DNA of 64,000 nucleotides from Bugula neritina. Lineage: Eukaryota > Bryozoa > Gymnolaemata > Cheilostomatida > Bugulidae. The DNA lies in assembly GCA_964035545.1 (NCBI GenBank), contig OZ037766.1, positions 13,381,222-13,445,221 on the forward strand, given 5' to 3'. The notes below the pieces were generated by a model that saw only the letters and a list, made by a program, of their open reading frames with translations, did not search any database and had not been told where the DNA came from. A program made the translations under genes and the position numbers. Positions 14,487 through 26,622 of this stretch are shown in pieces. How positions within the stretch are numbered: position 1 is the first letter of the stretch; each line of letters opens with the position of its first letter.

Positions 14487-17400
14487 CAACAGCTATTGTC
14501 AATAATGAATGGTAATGGCCTTGAATGTTTTTTATGTCATATCATTAATTAAATGAGATTATAAGTACTGTATGATTAGTAATTATATTAGGTAATTCAC
14601 TTGCTTTCCTATTCTGAACTTTGGAGTAATTCTCCGAGGATATAATATGCATGTTATAATATGCCTAAGTACTAGGCAGCATGAGAAAGTATTTTTATGC
14701 AGCATGATTCTCGTTGGAATAAAATTATTTCTTTCGCATAGTAAGGGAGAGTTTCTAAAAGCTCCTACAAATAATGATAGGTTTATAGTCTATGGTACAT
14801 AGTACATGTACATTTATAGTACATGTATAGTCTAATCTTTATCATTGTGTATGAGTTTTCATGAGCATGAGTTTTCGTGAGCATGAGTTTTCGTGAGCAT
14901 TAGCTTGTGTGTGTGTGTGTTTGTGTGTGTTTATGTGCGTGTTTTTTACAGCAAAATGCGCACTATAATATAAAGAATCAATGCATAAAAAATGCTCATA
15001 CAGCTGCAGGTTCATATTTCACATGATTGGAATGGATATTTCACCAAAGCATGTGAAACCATGGATTCTAAGTTCATCAGTAAAAATTGATTAGTAGTGT
15101 TTATAACATTGAGATTCTGTGACTCGTGAGAAAATCTAATCTCTCACATCCTCTAGAGAGGAAATAATTAATAATTTATGAGAAATTACATTACATTCAT
15201 CTGTTGTATTCTACTGAGATATAAAGTTAACAGTCACGCCTAATACTGATTCAAACTTTTTTATAATATTTATCAGTCTATTGCTTTGCTATAAATATAT
15301 ATATAATATAAACATGTATGAATATATTCAAAGAATGTTATAAGTACAGATTGTATTTCTCAATCATCTATAGAAAACATATGTAGGCCTAATAGATACT
15401 TGAAGCCTAGATTAGGGAATCTGGTATACATGTTAGCTAAACCTATCAACTTATGTCCATCAAATATAGTATCCACTTCATGGCTGTGTTCTCTATCATT
15501 AATTTGTAAATTAGACAATAATTAAATAAGTCCACTTATGCTACTATTTATAGATCTGTCACTTATTCTACAAGGAACATCATTTAAAACAATTATGCAT
15601 TAATATAGCTTCAAGTAGCCTGAAAATTCTTATTTTATATTCCTACATATGTCGTCATACAGCCATATAATGCACCTTATACATGCATTATTGTTTTTGA
15701 GTAAACGTTTTTCTAAATTTTCATAAGTCACAAGAATAAAAAATATATAAATATGTTGCTTGCATTATTTGTGTATGTTGCATGTATTTATTACAACCAT
15801 ATGTAGCATGCACTCTACATAGTTGTAACAAAATATTGGTATATAGATAAGCCATGTAAAGATAATTTTGACATGTGTTATATTAAGTGCACTCTAAATT
15901 GAACATATTATATGGATAATATCATATAGTGAGTACAATGTGTAATCTATAGTATGTAATATATTTCAAATTGATATTATTTTGAATTTATAATGAAAGA
16001 AAAAAACTATTATACTGCTAATAGCATACTAATTTAGTATAGTGTTCATAATTTTTCAACACTGTCTAATTTACAATATGATGTTTAACATGCAAAATTG
16101 GTATAGCAATGAAGCATAAAATTTAAAGGAACTTTCTGCTATGTTAAAACACAAACCTAAAGTTTGTCTTTCAATGTTATAGCAGCCTTATTTATTGCCA
16201 GTGCTGTTTAAACTTGATCTATGAGCTGTTTTGTCAATCGACTCAGAAGTTGAAACATGGGAACAGCTTAATTGTAATAATGTATATGTGTACCCTAATA
16301 ATTATTAAAACCATATAATTTAAAATCAACAACATAAAATGCTTGAACTTTTACACACCTTGTAAATTTTATCAGTTGGTGAGCATAATCCTTAAAAGTA
16401 AAGTGAATGCATTGATCTTTAACCTTGCACATGACTCATTTTTAAAACTGATGGACAAATTATATAGAGCTGGTGCAAGGAGTGGTGTGGGGTGGGATCT
16501 TTAGTGTTGATTTATAATGGTAGGCCACACCAAGTTCATTGGTAAGAAGTCTGGTACAAGTTTCATATACAAAACATGGTTGAACTTGAGCTCTTAATTC
16601 ATGTAAATTATATTTTATGAAAACTATGTACCAGCAGTATAAACATTTACTAAGTTTCCAAGCATCACATTATAATGTGAATGGATTTTTTCATTCGATG
16701 TTTGGAAACAGTTACATCAAATGAAACCTTGCACAACCATAATGCAAAGTAATGGAAATGCAGTGCTAGCTTTTTGTGCAACTCAGAAAATATCTAAGAT
16801 GTTTTCTTACCTCGAATGAAGATCTTAAATGAGCTATCATGTGCCCTGTTATATTCCTATTACCCACATAAGTGATATTTGACAGAATGTTGAATACATA
16901 GTTCTTCAGTGAGTCAGATATCATAAGTGACTTGTTGTTAGAAAGACTTGAACCTAGAATCAACGCTTTCTCTCTCAGTGTTAAAATGTTGGTCTCAGAG
17001 TTAATGTCTTGCAGAGCTGATATGACCATTTCCATAGTTTCATTGTCCGTAGGTGGCTGGTATAGAGATCGAGTATGACGTACATGACTAGACTTGGAAG
17101 CAGACGGTGACTGAACGACTAAATTACTTGTTCCAGTCTGTAGCTCCTCAACTCCCTTATGCTCAGGGTGTGAACTTACCAACGGGACGCAAAAACAAAC
17201 ATGATAACCTAAAATCAAAATCATTATATTTAAGTAATCAGCTCGAATTTGTTCTAGGGAAGCAGCCAACTGTCGTGCAGATATTTGTTGCTTTCGAATT
17301 TCCAATGAGTTTGCATTTGAGATCTGAGTACCTACTTTTGCTACAACTCTCTAGACTCAAGATTTTTACAATTTTTTTTTACACAGATCTGCCAATTTTG

Positions 17401-18090
17401 TCAGTCAGTCTATTTAAAGATAGCAATAAAACTACCTGTTTTGATAAACCAAAATTAGGGTATAGCTCAATCTTTATTATACAAGCGAAGTGAAGTCTAT
17501 TAACCCAAAATTATAAAGATATATGATTACATTTCGATTTTGTTCTACATATAAGGTTTTAGAGTAATTTTGTTGGAGTTAGTTAAATTATATAATCATG
17601 TTTAATTAAACAAGCCTGGTCCACAAACGTAGGCAAACTTTTAAAGCTTAAATCAGCATGGTTTATTAGAATGCATTTTTTAAAAAGTAGTTGACAATTT
17701 ATAATCGACACAGTATTATACAAATTTTAATTTTTTCTTCTTCACATTATTATCAATATCACTTGTAAAATTGTCTTTTAATAGTTTGAATAAGTATGCT
17801 ATTTTAGATATATAGACTTCTTAGTTTTACAACGTGGAATAAACCAGAATGAAGCTCTTATAACTATAAAGTTTTGGGTGGTTTATTATTGTATCAAGTT
17901 GAACACTATTTGTGATTTAATGCAGCAGATGCAATCATTTCAATTTTTCAAACTTTAACAGGTTAAGCTTAATCTACTCTTAGCAAAATTGTTGTGATTA
18001 CTCTACAGTTGAAACTGCAGCAAAAAGTTACTACAGATACTTTAAATACTCACCTAATATGAAATATAGAAACAATGTTAATAGTCTCAT
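3037..18090 (-). CDS. Nicotinic acetylcholine receptor alpha-type subunit (12 exons)
   Basis: Cys-loop ligand-gated cation channel subunit of the plasma membrane. Exons (minus): 18054-18090, 16811-17208, 13453-13626, 13117-13161, 12565-12674, 12110-12245, 11382-11587, 6561-6754, 5767-5969, 4239-4351, 3621-3788, 3037-3154; all phases agree, giving 633 residues. The 45- and 110-base exons are the classic nAChR exon sizes. Seen: signal peptide [12 protein letters not shown]; ligand domain from about residue 152; WLPDIVLYN (loop A); Cys-loop C288-C302 with 13 residues between; W309 (loop B); YYPCCEAPY with vicinal C352-C353, which marks an alpha subunit; M2 in [12 protein letters not shown] with the Glu typical of cation selectivity; M3, cytoplasmic loop, M4. 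Odd: about 130 extra residues before the ligand domain, and a GC donor after exon 4. Subtype not assigned. A second possible start lies in an extension of exon 2. Confidence 0.93.
4667..4702. repeat. (AT)n microsatellite
   Basis: About 18 uninterrupted AT units inside a receptor intron. Confidence 0.95.
7853..9040 (-). CDS. DHODH: Dihydroorotate dehydrogenase (quinone), mitochondrial, intronless
   Basis: Oxidises dihydroorotate to orotate in pyrimidine synthesis and passes electrons to ubiquinone at the mitochondrial inner membrane (class 2 family). One open frame of 395 residues, the same length as human DHODH. Seen: an N-terminal hydrophobic membrane segment at about residues 6-24 after a short basic start; the short helical quinone-tunnel region around 30-63; [18 protein letters not shown]; the catalytic-serine loop [14 protein letters not shown] (Ser206, equivalent to human Ser215); FVKIAPDL with the FMN-contacting Lys; [18 protein letters not shown]; and IGVGGVFSG for phosphate binding. 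It lies wholly inside the receptor intron between exons 7 and 8, on the same strand. The lack of introns suggests a retrocopy or intron loss, but nothing in the frame is broken. No convincing poly(A) tract follows it. Confidence 0.98.
   Translation of the reverse strand: MSKLKQLLLIATGGTALFASHALYSGNPKFYANVVMPTLHKLTSAETAHNMGVAILKYGLYPRCRAQNYDNLQNNIFDWKVMNPVGLAAGFDKHCEAIDGLLNLGFGFIEVGGVTPEPQPGNEKPRVFRLHEDKAIINRYGFNSFGHQPAVVHVENWYNKLSENKRGYVGVNLGKNKSTSDAAQDYVKGVENFGPFVDFLVINVSSPNTPGLRKLQAQDQLQTIIKAVVEANSKLERKNKPPIFVKIAPDLSESDKVAIATVVAARDSGIDGLVISNTTLSRPEFLQNKNKVEVGGLSGAPLRQMSTDLIRDMYRLTFGRVVIIGVGGVFSGQDALDKIKAGASLVQIYSSLAYEGPPVVEKIKKELSELLKKEGFENVSDAVGYDVKEDKCAAS
9041..11381. other. Intron sequence upstream of nested DHODH
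   Basis: Part of the receptor intron between exons 7 and 8. The DHODH promoter must lie at its left end if that gene is transcribed on its own. I saw no clear TATA box, coding exon or mobile element. Repeated short motifs of the CTCACACTCACATT kind occur near 9376-9400. Confidence 0.5.
11756..11775. repeat. Perfect 20-bp palindrome
   Basis: ACAACATACATGTATGTTGT reads the same on both strands. It lies in the receptor intron between exons 6 and 7, about 170 bases upstream of exon 7 in transcript order. Confidence 0.9.
12825..12850. repeat. (TA)n microsatellite
   Basis: About 13 uninterrupted TA units in the receptor intron between exons 4 and 5. Confidence 0.95.
14434..14481. repeat. (AT)n microsatellite, slightly interrupted
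   Basis: AT units with one ATCT interruption near the left end, in receptor intron 2. Confidence 0.9.
14851..14898. repeat. 16-bp tandem repeat, three copies, then (GT)n
   Basis: Three head-to-tail copies of ATGAGTTTTCGTGAGC. The first differs at one base. A GT-rich run follows at about 14906-14941. Confidence 0.92.
16649..16765. mobile_element. MITE-like foldback element, copy 1 (shortened)
   Basis: Its ends are imperfect inverted repeats related to those of the copies at 51466, 58120 and 61560, with TTTCCA blocks near each end and the shared core GTGAATGGAT. It is 117 bases, shorter than the others, and lies about 45 bases past the exon 2 donor of the receptor gene. Confidence 0.65.
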
Positions 18091-21000
18091 TCTACACATG
18101 CTGGGTTTCTGCTTCACATAGTTCCTTCATGACTGACAAACCAGCACTGGCAGATTGACCATGACGTGTTAGAATGTGGTATTTATATCATTATACTATA
18201 ATATAATAAAGAAATAATTGATTTCACATTATTCTCTAGCTAAAAGAGCATCAGTCCATATACATCAATAAATACTGCTACATTTATTGGATGCTTTGTG
18301 CTGTTCCTGTAGCCATTGAAGTAGTGATGCCAGTACAAATCTCATGACTCATCAACATAGAACGAAATATGTTATGCAGTGACACAAGATTTTAGATAAA
18401 GCTGTAATGTTTGAGTTAAAATGTTATAATATACATTATAGTTAAAATACCAAAGTATTTATTGGGTTAGCATCATTGTTGAGTGTGAAAGAATATTATA
18501 TGGCGCCCTCAATTTCAAAATTTATTCATGGTATGTAAAATCCTCGCTTATAAAAATGACTACAGAGAAAGAAATAGAAAGCTTAATAAAATATTAATAA
18601 AATATGTACCAAAGAGAAGCTACAATATAATTTTAATGGGCAACCATTTTCAGAATGAGCGTTTACGCAATACGTTTATGCGTGTAACTAAATACTAGCT
18701 GAAAATGTGAGCGTACAGGGCAGCAATCAATACTGAACATCTTCATAATTTAATTTGCATCAACATCAATATAATTATATGTTTTGCTATTAGCAAATAA
18801 GTGACTAGACAAATAAGCCATGTGCAGGGTGTACATTTGATTAATTATTTCAATAATGTTTTCTAATAAAGTGTAATTGTTCACTTACAATACAATATCT
18901 TATATCAAGAAAGACATTTACCTGAACTCACGTAAAACTGTGTCTTATTACTACTTGCTCATTCAATTCGAAGAGTAAACTTATGTCTGTCATGAAGCTG
19001 CTACTAGTTGATGACCCAACAAATTGCAAAACAGTTTATACCTAAAGGCAAGCTACTACTCACACTTTCCATATATAAGTATCATTTGTCAATTTTCTGT
19101 ATAGCTTATCCAGATACTGCGCTATGAAATATACACAGTAAAAGATATACAATAACCACTAACACAACACACGCTCACTGTATGCACACTGTAGAAATTG
19201 TGGAGGTATAACATTATTATAGTACATACTGCCTGTATATTACTGGGTGACAGCTCATAATTACATAACTAATCTGGCAGCTTGAATCATAGACAAAAAT
19301 ATTTTTCTTGGCAACTATTATTAATTATGTTCTTCACATCACAGCTTACCAGTCTTGTAAATTCTTCTAAGCATACATATCAATCTTACACAAGATTAGT
19401 TGGGGATTAATTCTTATCACATATATATTACCATAAAATGATGTGATAATGCTAAACCACATAATGCTATTTTATAAAGCTAATATATCAATATAATTTT
19501 AAGACTTTATTATATTAATCAATCAGGGTATTACAGACAATAGAAATTTTGGAAGAGAGCTGCAAAGTTGTGTGCTGTGTACAACACATAAACTTTTGCC
19601 ACTCGTAATTCTTACATAACATGTTGGCTACATTCTAGAATAATCTGTAGAATGTGTAAACTATATATACAGCATTTTGTTCCTAAAACTTGCATTAAAT
19701 TAGTTTTTTTACTTCTCTCTACTATAGTATGTAAATAATCATTTTACTAAACTCTGAGACACAATCTATTATTAGGCATCTTACAACTTTCACTACACTG
19801 TGTTATCGAGAACATGCATCATGTACTGTATATAATTATGCATAATATACTTCGATGCAGCGGCAATAACTATGCACCAAGCATTGACACTCGACTATCT
19901 AGTTGAAAAGGAAGCTGATGTCACTTTCAGGAAATAGATGTGTTGACATGATCTATTTAAAGCGTAACTCAAGTAGTATAAATATCTTCACAAATTAATG
20001 AAACATTCACTATACACAAGGTGTTTAGCATCACAGAGAAATTTTAAGCAGAAACAAGCTTGAACATTAACATACATAATTGCATTTAAACAATGAAATT
20101 CAAAAATGCTTATTCTAGGTGCACAACTGTTTAGCAATTAGTTTAAGTTCACAACTTTTGCATATCATAGTTAAGTGGTATTATGACGAACTGTTTACAC
20201 CAGCAAGTTAAAGTTTTAAGTGCCAAAATTCGAACTGGTTGACATTAGAAAAGATACAAAAATAACAAATCTTCAGAAATATATTTAAAGGTTCTTAAAC
20301 AGATTAACTGTTGAAATGCTCTGAAATGTCAGGTTTCAAACAAAATTGGTGAAAAATTGATGTTTGGTTATTTCTCAAATTTTTGCTGTATCATTAGTTA
20401 AAGCAATATTGCACTTAAATAACCTACTATATAAAAATTGCAACCACTCTATTTTGATGAACTAAAAATTTGTTAGAAACATCAGTTTTACAAACAAAAA
20501 GGTACTGATGTATAATTAAGAACTCATTTGAATTATTTTTTGCTTAATAAAAGCTTCTTGGCTAGATTGAAGATCACTTGCAGCATAAAACAGTTTATAA
20601 TAAAAAGTTTTGACTAAATTTGTAACCACCTGTTATTTAGTTTTTAGGCTTGGAAATTGTTAATTTTGAAACCTACATATGCCATACCATGTACAGGATT
20701 TACTATAATAACATGTGTATTGGTAGAGCACATTGCCTATTATTTTCAGAAGTCTTTACATATTCAGTGTATTAGAAGGATTTAACAATTTGAAACATCG
20801 ATAAGCTATTGCAGAGACATGACTCATTTACCCGCAATGCATTTAATTTTACTTTATAACTAAAAGTACACTAGCAAACTCATCTAACTAGTACCACTTT
20901 TCAGATGTAGGATGATTTGGATAAGTGTCTAACTGTTTCTCCAATGCATTATATCCATGCTGATGTGAGTTTAATCATACATATTTGATATATCAGCAAT

Positions 21001-21300
21001 TTGCGGTTTTAATAAATTATTTTAAATTTTGTACTTTAGAAAAATTAAGTCTTGAAGAACGTTTTTAGCTCAAAACCACACAAGCTGCTTTCCTTTTATT
21101 ATTTGGATTTTATCTAAGAACCCTAGTAAAGCGTATGCCTACATGATGTTGGTTCTTTGATGTTTTTTTATAATATTATAGCATATCAAATAATTTGCTG
21201 TTGGGAGAGAACTGCTGTAATTCAAGCTGGTGAAATCTTTTAAGTTGAAATATATTATAATTTTAAATAAACATTTCATTATATCTTTGTCTAGCATTTA

Positions 21301-21706
21301 CAGTGCAGATAGCACAATGTTATGACCCAGGCCCTCCCAGAGAAGAGAAAAACCATTTTCGAAATTTCATGGTTATATATTATGGCAGTAGTAAAACAGC
21401 TGAACTAAGGGTTCTGTTGTAGCATGTATTGGTGCAATAGTAGCATGAAGTAGTTTGTAAATCTTATAGTACTAATGTAGTAAAAACATAATTAGAAGTA
21501 GGTAATCCAAAATGAAGAGATATTCTAATAATTTTGTCAACAAGTGTGCTTAAGCATTGTGGTCATGGATGTCAAAACGGCCTCTTCGGCCTGTTTCTAG
21601 CAGAAATCTTTTACTATGACATTTTTAAGCCTGTGAGTTTGTCCCAATGTTTGCTTGCAGCACAAAGACAGAGCTTTGACCCTTCCTAACATTTTAAGAA
21701 CCACTG
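21301..21706. mobile_element. Possible hAT-like element relic
   Basis: The right end reads, on the minus strand, CAGTGGTTCTTAAAATGTTA, which looks like a hAT terminus. The left end starts CAGTGCAGAT and shares the AATGTTA block. The flanking 8-mers do not match, so no target duplication supports the boundaries. Confidence 0.25.
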
Positions 21707-22618
21707 CTCTTAGAACTAAAGTTATCGCTTGCTGTTTTTAGTGTGTGAATAATACATGCTAGAAAAGATTCTATGTCCGATTGGTCATCTATGCTCCCTC
21801 CTTCCCTCTTTACACCGCATAATATACATTATTGGTTATTATTTATTAAACATCCAGATATTATTGAACCACTAAAATGCTGCCTTTTCAGTTTTGGACT
21901 GGGAAATGAAATAAACATTTAATGTTATATTATTACAGCTCCGAATATTCAACACATAACATTTATCTTCATTTCCCTGGCTATGTATCTGCCAGTATTA
22001 CATAATGATGTATCTTGTGATTCACACATAATTCTGCTTTGTATGACAAAATTGAAGCAAATGATTTGTTTAGACTTTAGAGTCACATAATTGATGCAAT
22101 TTCCACCAGCCTTTGATTATAGCACTTGCATTTATAGGCATTATCATTAAACTAGCATGGACTACACAAAATACACTTGAGAGTTATCCTTCCATTAAGA
22201 CTAGAATGTAAAAAGTAGCTTCTTGATGAATAAAAAATGCTGAAACACATCAACCTGTCTCAGCATTTGCTCATGATCTGCTTGTAATTTATACACCCTC
22301 TGCAATCATAACATTTGCCTAATATAAATATTTCATAGCAGATTATTTCTAATTCAATTATTATGACTTATTAGGAAATAGAAATTGAATAATTGCTATA
22401 AGAAAGAAACAAGCTGGAGAATAATATTAATGGACAAAAATTTGGAAAAATATCGTTTCAACAGTGCATAACCAAAAACTAGGTAGCATTCCAATATTCT
22501 GTAGTTACAGTGAGGCTATGGCCAAGTACATCATTGGTTATTAGATTTTAATAATTTCCGTGCAACCAAATGTGAGCAAATAAAGAATAAAATATTAACA
22601 GAAAAACCACATGTGACG

Positions 22619-22695
22619 TGTATGTGTATATGTATGTATATGTATGTATATGTATGTATATGTATGTATATGTATGTATATATATATATATATAT
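22619..22695. repeat. TGTATGTATA decamer array running into (TA)n
   Basis: Five exact copies of TGTATGTATA at 22631-22680 with related sequence before them, then about seven TA units. Confidence 0.95.
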
Positions 22696-22967
22696 GCTAC
22701 AAGTGTAAGGGGGTTAATGAATGATCATACATTTATGGGCCTACTGTTGTAGGGTGCTGGACTTGGACATTTATAAATGCTAAACTCTACAGCACATGCA
22801 TGAGTGGAGAGGTAATTGCTGTGCTATTTGCTTGTCATTGGCACAATTATTGCCAACTTTTTTGGTCAAAATAATATCTGCAAGATACTCTATTTAATGT
22901 GCGTACTATAATACTTATTTTGTATTTACAAACTAAATAAAATTACCAGCAATTTATAATTAATGCA

Positions 22968-22971
<4 letters not shown>

Positions 22972-23040
<69 letters not shown>

Positions 23041-23080
23041 ATATATATATTTGTATATATATATTTGTATATATTTGTAT
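22972..23080. repeat. (AT)n microsatellite with TTTGTATATATATA units
   Basis: About 32 AT units followed by several ATATTTGTATAT-type higher-order units, about 370 bases downstream of the 3' end of the gene at 23449. Confidence 0.95.
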
Positions 23081-23425
23081 AACAGTTGTAGTTACAATTA
23101 GTATATTTTATGAGTTTTATGAGTAGAATTAGAAACTGAGTTACACAAACAAGATGAAAAACAGTAATACAGTAATACATAACTAGGCAAGAACAATTTT
23201 TGTTTTGGTTTAGCAAAACATAATTGAAAGTATCAGCAGTATTTTAAGACTCTACAGATACAAGGAAACTCTAGGTAAACACACTGACCAATCAATAAAT
23301 TTTGTTTTAAGAATAACTCCAGTGCAAAAAGTGACCAAAATAAAGAAGAACAATATGAAGGAAAAAGTTCATAAATGCTGAAAATACCATAGCAAAGGTT
23401 GCTGGATAAATAGCTCTAACTTTTG

Positions 23426-23431
23426 TTTATT
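23426..23431 (-). other. Candidate poly(A) signal of the 23449-25442 gene
   Basis: TTTATT on the plus strand, 18 bases past the stop codon. It is unusually close to the stop, so a more distal site is also possible. Confidence 0.3.
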
Positions 23432-23448
23432 GATTATCTACATTAGCT

Positions 23449-25442
23449 CTAAAAAGACTTTTCAATAAACTCAGACTTGTTTTGCCGCAGAGTATCAGCT
23501 ATGTGTGCTGGGACACAGGCTATCTCCACAAGAGTTGTCTTCTCTCCATCTCTGTAGGTTAGACAATGGGCATTCAAGTAAGACGTTGGAGGCAATGTGT
23601 TTAGATATTGCTGAAGACCATCTAAACTCTCTACTTCTAAGGAAACTTGAGAGCTAAGATAATTCTCAAAATGAAAAGCAACTGGATCAGTTTGAGGTTG
23701 TGAAGTATAAACCGACTTTTCGTCTTCTTCTTGGGCAGTTAAACTATACCTGTGTAAAACTGTTAAGCACACTTTTTGTTCTGTTGTTGAGAGATTTGCA
23801 AGGTTTAATGATGCCCTCATCCAGGTTGCTGCTGACTTGACTGGAAAGTACATCTTCCTTTCCAACTGTACATTTTTTGTTACGATATAACGATCTCTCA
23901 CGGAGTTTGCAAGCACCAGCAGCTTTTTAGTCTCTGCTTCTATGGACTCTTTGTCACAAACAGCTCGACTCAAGATGACTGGGTCTTTAGTCAAACTGTA
24001 GCTATCCATGATTAATGCTAACAACTCGAAATGTTCTGAGTTTTCTTGATTGCCGTTAGGTGTTTTCTTTTTCTCACCCAGGCTAACTTTTTTAAGAGAA
24101 ACATGTGATATGCCTTCTACTCTAGCTGTCCATTGTGTGCTGAAAAAGCCCAAAATAAATTCTGCACAGAGCTTTAAAACCTTTATCACCTCAGTCATAA
24201 AATTCTTTGATTCTTCGCAATCAGATAAGTCTTTGAGTGAAAGCAGTTCTTGAATCAGCAGCAAGTAAAAATGAGTAGCAATAATGAAAAGAAGAACACC
24301 ATTTTTGGGAAAAAATTCATCTTGCATCATTTCTATTAATTCAAGTCTTCTTTCTTCTTCATGTCTTTTCAACATGCTTACAAGGCATTCAATGAGATTT
24401 TTGAGAAGGTTCTTTTTTTTCAAATAATACTCTTTCATAAATAGCACAAAACTTTCAAGACTTGCTAACAAATCAACTACCACAGTTTCTGGTTTCTCTG
24501 GAACATAAAATTTTATTAAATGGTCTTTTACATAAAATAGAGGGTCTGCCAAAGGGCGAGTTCTGAAGATGTTATCAAAAGCTGAAAGGGTGGAGGAAGA
24601 ATTTCTATTTACTGCAACAATGAGGTTTTTAACTACCCCATGAGGTGTCTGACTGAGATTATAAGTTTCGTCTGAGTGAACATGATAGAGAAACTTCTGG
24701 GCCTTGTAAGCAGTTGGAAAACTTGCATCACTTACATTCAAGAGCTCTGAATTCTCCAAACTCTTTAAACTACTAACAGTACCTATAGATGCAAGGGTTG
24801 CTTCAGGGGTGGTTACACTACCGAAGCCTGAACTACTTTCAGCTATACTTTTATTGTTCATCTCAGATTCATCAACTACTGGTTCATCCTCCAAGATACC
24901 AGGAATAGTAGGAGATGGAGTAGAATCTCCTCTTTCTAGTTTTGCAATCTAAAAATTAAAAGCTTATCTGACTTGAGACAGCATGCACCAAAGTTGTTAA
25001 ACAAAATAAGTAAATGGGCCAAAGATATTATCAATTTTGTCAAAGAAAACTTGCTGCAGCTGCTGCTATTTGTCAATGACAAAGAGAAAAACAAACGGAT
25101 GCAATATTTTATATACAATTTCATTTAGGTTAGCAAAAAATGAAGCTGTGAAGGAATTAAAACTTTTTACATGGTAATGACTAGTTCAGAAGTAAAATGC
25201 TTTTACATATTGCCACAACACAATTCTATTCTTCTATAACTTACAGATGCCATGGCAGTTTCACTTTTACATTCCTCTTCTCTCATCATTGCTCTTCTCT
25301 TAGCTTCTGGTATAACATCAGCAGATGGGTTGGATACACTGGTAGAAGAAGATGGAAGTTGTGACAGTATTTCACTTGTTTTAGGTTTGCTTCCTGTTGT
25401 ACTTGGTGACTTTGGAGCATCTTTTGATTCTTTGGATGCCAT
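23449..25442 (-). CDS. Uncharacterised 565-residue protein (2 exons)
   Basis: I do not recognise the family. Exon 1 (25245-25442, 66 codons) starts at ATG and ends at a GTAAGT donor; exon 2 (23449-24948, 500 codons including the stop) follows in the same phase. Residues 1 to about 150 are rich in Ser, Thr, Pro and acidic residues and look disordered. From about residue 160 to the end the sequence looks folded and mainly alpha-helical, with Leu-rich stretches such as LLKNLIECLVSMLKRH, LLFIIATHFYLLLIQELLSL and VIKVLKLCAEFILGFF. These are hydrophobic, but they read as buried helices rather than clear membrane spans. No signal peptide, zinc-binding cluster or catalytic motif is evident. A VPS9-type or HEAT/armadillo-like helical fold came to mind, but no diagnostic motif supports either. 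The clean long exon and frame make a real gene very likely. Confidence 0.8.
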
Positions 25443-26622
25443 CTGGCAGCGTTTTGGAGAAATATGATGAAGTATCACTCCAATCCAGACTTGCTTTCAG
25501 TTTTATAATCGTTTGGCAAATGAAAATTAGCTTTTTAGCTAAAGTCTTTTTTATCAACAATAATTCTGTAGCTATGAAGCTGGATAAGCTGAAAATTTGC
25601 ATAAGTTTTGTTCAGAACTTTATAAAAATGCCCAATCACATTGCACAATTACCTATAGCTTTGGCTAGCAACTGGCTGTACAGAAGCTATTATTATGACA
25701 AAGCAGTTATAGCCACTATTTTAACTTGAATGTGAAGACTATCCAAGTCTAACAGCTCTAAAATACTTTTAAATATAATGAACAAGTCAATTTGGAGAAA
25801 CAATGCATTAATTACTTTTTCAAATACTTTTCAGGATTTAGGTTTGCTATTTTGTCTAAATAACTTCAAATATTTGTTTTAAAAGTTGGACACAGAAAAG
25901 TTCTCATTCCTGTCAAGATAGTTGCAAGTTGCTGGCTTATATGAAGTATCTGTTCCTTTTTTATCTGTAGATGTGCATCATTTCCTCACCAACCATCTGT
26001 AAATCACTTTTTACGGATATTTTTGGTCAACTGCTTCGTGTTTTCACTTTGATATGCAATTTTCACCAGGAATGAAGCATTTTTATTCAACTTATAAAAG
26101 AAAACCTGGTCAACTTTTACAATCCAGTTCCTCATACTGAATCAGAATGCATTTCATTTTAGTAGTTCCCCCTATAAAATATCTGCAAGTTGCAACACAC
26201 TCTACTCAACTGTTGAGACAGTAGCTGTGGCATGGCTCAACAGTTATTAGTTGAATTAGGATGCTCAATATAATATGCACAAAATCTGAAGATTTGAAGG
26301 TTTTATTTGGTAAATTTTAGTTTCAACAATTAAAAATCTGCCTTTAGAAAGTTTAAGGTTCAATAACATCAATTATTGTTATGAAAGTGCAAGTAGAACA
26401 ACGTGCCTACAGAGGCAAGTCAATGTGGAGCTCAACTCCTGTTATTAGGGTAGTGAGCATAGGCTTACTTTCCACTGCTAAGTAACTTTTTAGACTTTCA
26501 TGTTCAACTACTAGCATAAAAAATACTTGTGTATGGAAAAGGAATTAGAATGTTTTGTTTTTGCATTTCAAGTCATGATTTATATTTATGAAACAAAGGT
26601 TGGCTGACAGAAAAATGACATT
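25443..26622. other. Intergenic region between the uncharacterised gene and RPL12
   Basis: About 1.2 kb holding the promoter and 5' UTR of the upstream-lying minus-strand gene and the 3' UTR of RPL12. I see no coding exon or recognisable repeat. Confidence 0.55.

Larger units (their letters stand above)
13627..16810. other. Receptor intron 2 (3.2 kb)
   Basis: Intron between receptor exons 2 and 3. Besides the simple repeats and the foldback element listed separately, I see only AT-rich sequence without coding pattern. Confidence 0.6.
18091..23448. other. Gene-free region upstream of the nAChR gene
   Basis: About 5.3 kb of AT-rich DNA between the receptor start codon and the 3' end of the next minus-strand gene. 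It must hold the receptor promoter and any 5' untranslated exon. There are no reading frames with coding character. It contains a possible mobile-element relic (21301-21706) and two microsatellite blocks. Confidence 0.6.

Noticed and set aside
16766-17305. Separate single-exon gene starting MEIRKQQ on the minus strand
   Set aside because: The open frame extends into the intron, but the TTTTAG acceptor at 17209 joins in phase with a signal-peptide exon, and the right end has a GTAAGA donor in phase with the receptor exons. An alternative internal start cannot be fully excluded.
21301-21706. A second well-defined hAT insertion
   Set aside because: One end looks like a hAT terminus, but the other is divergent and the flanking 8-mers do not match; kept only as a low-confidence feature.
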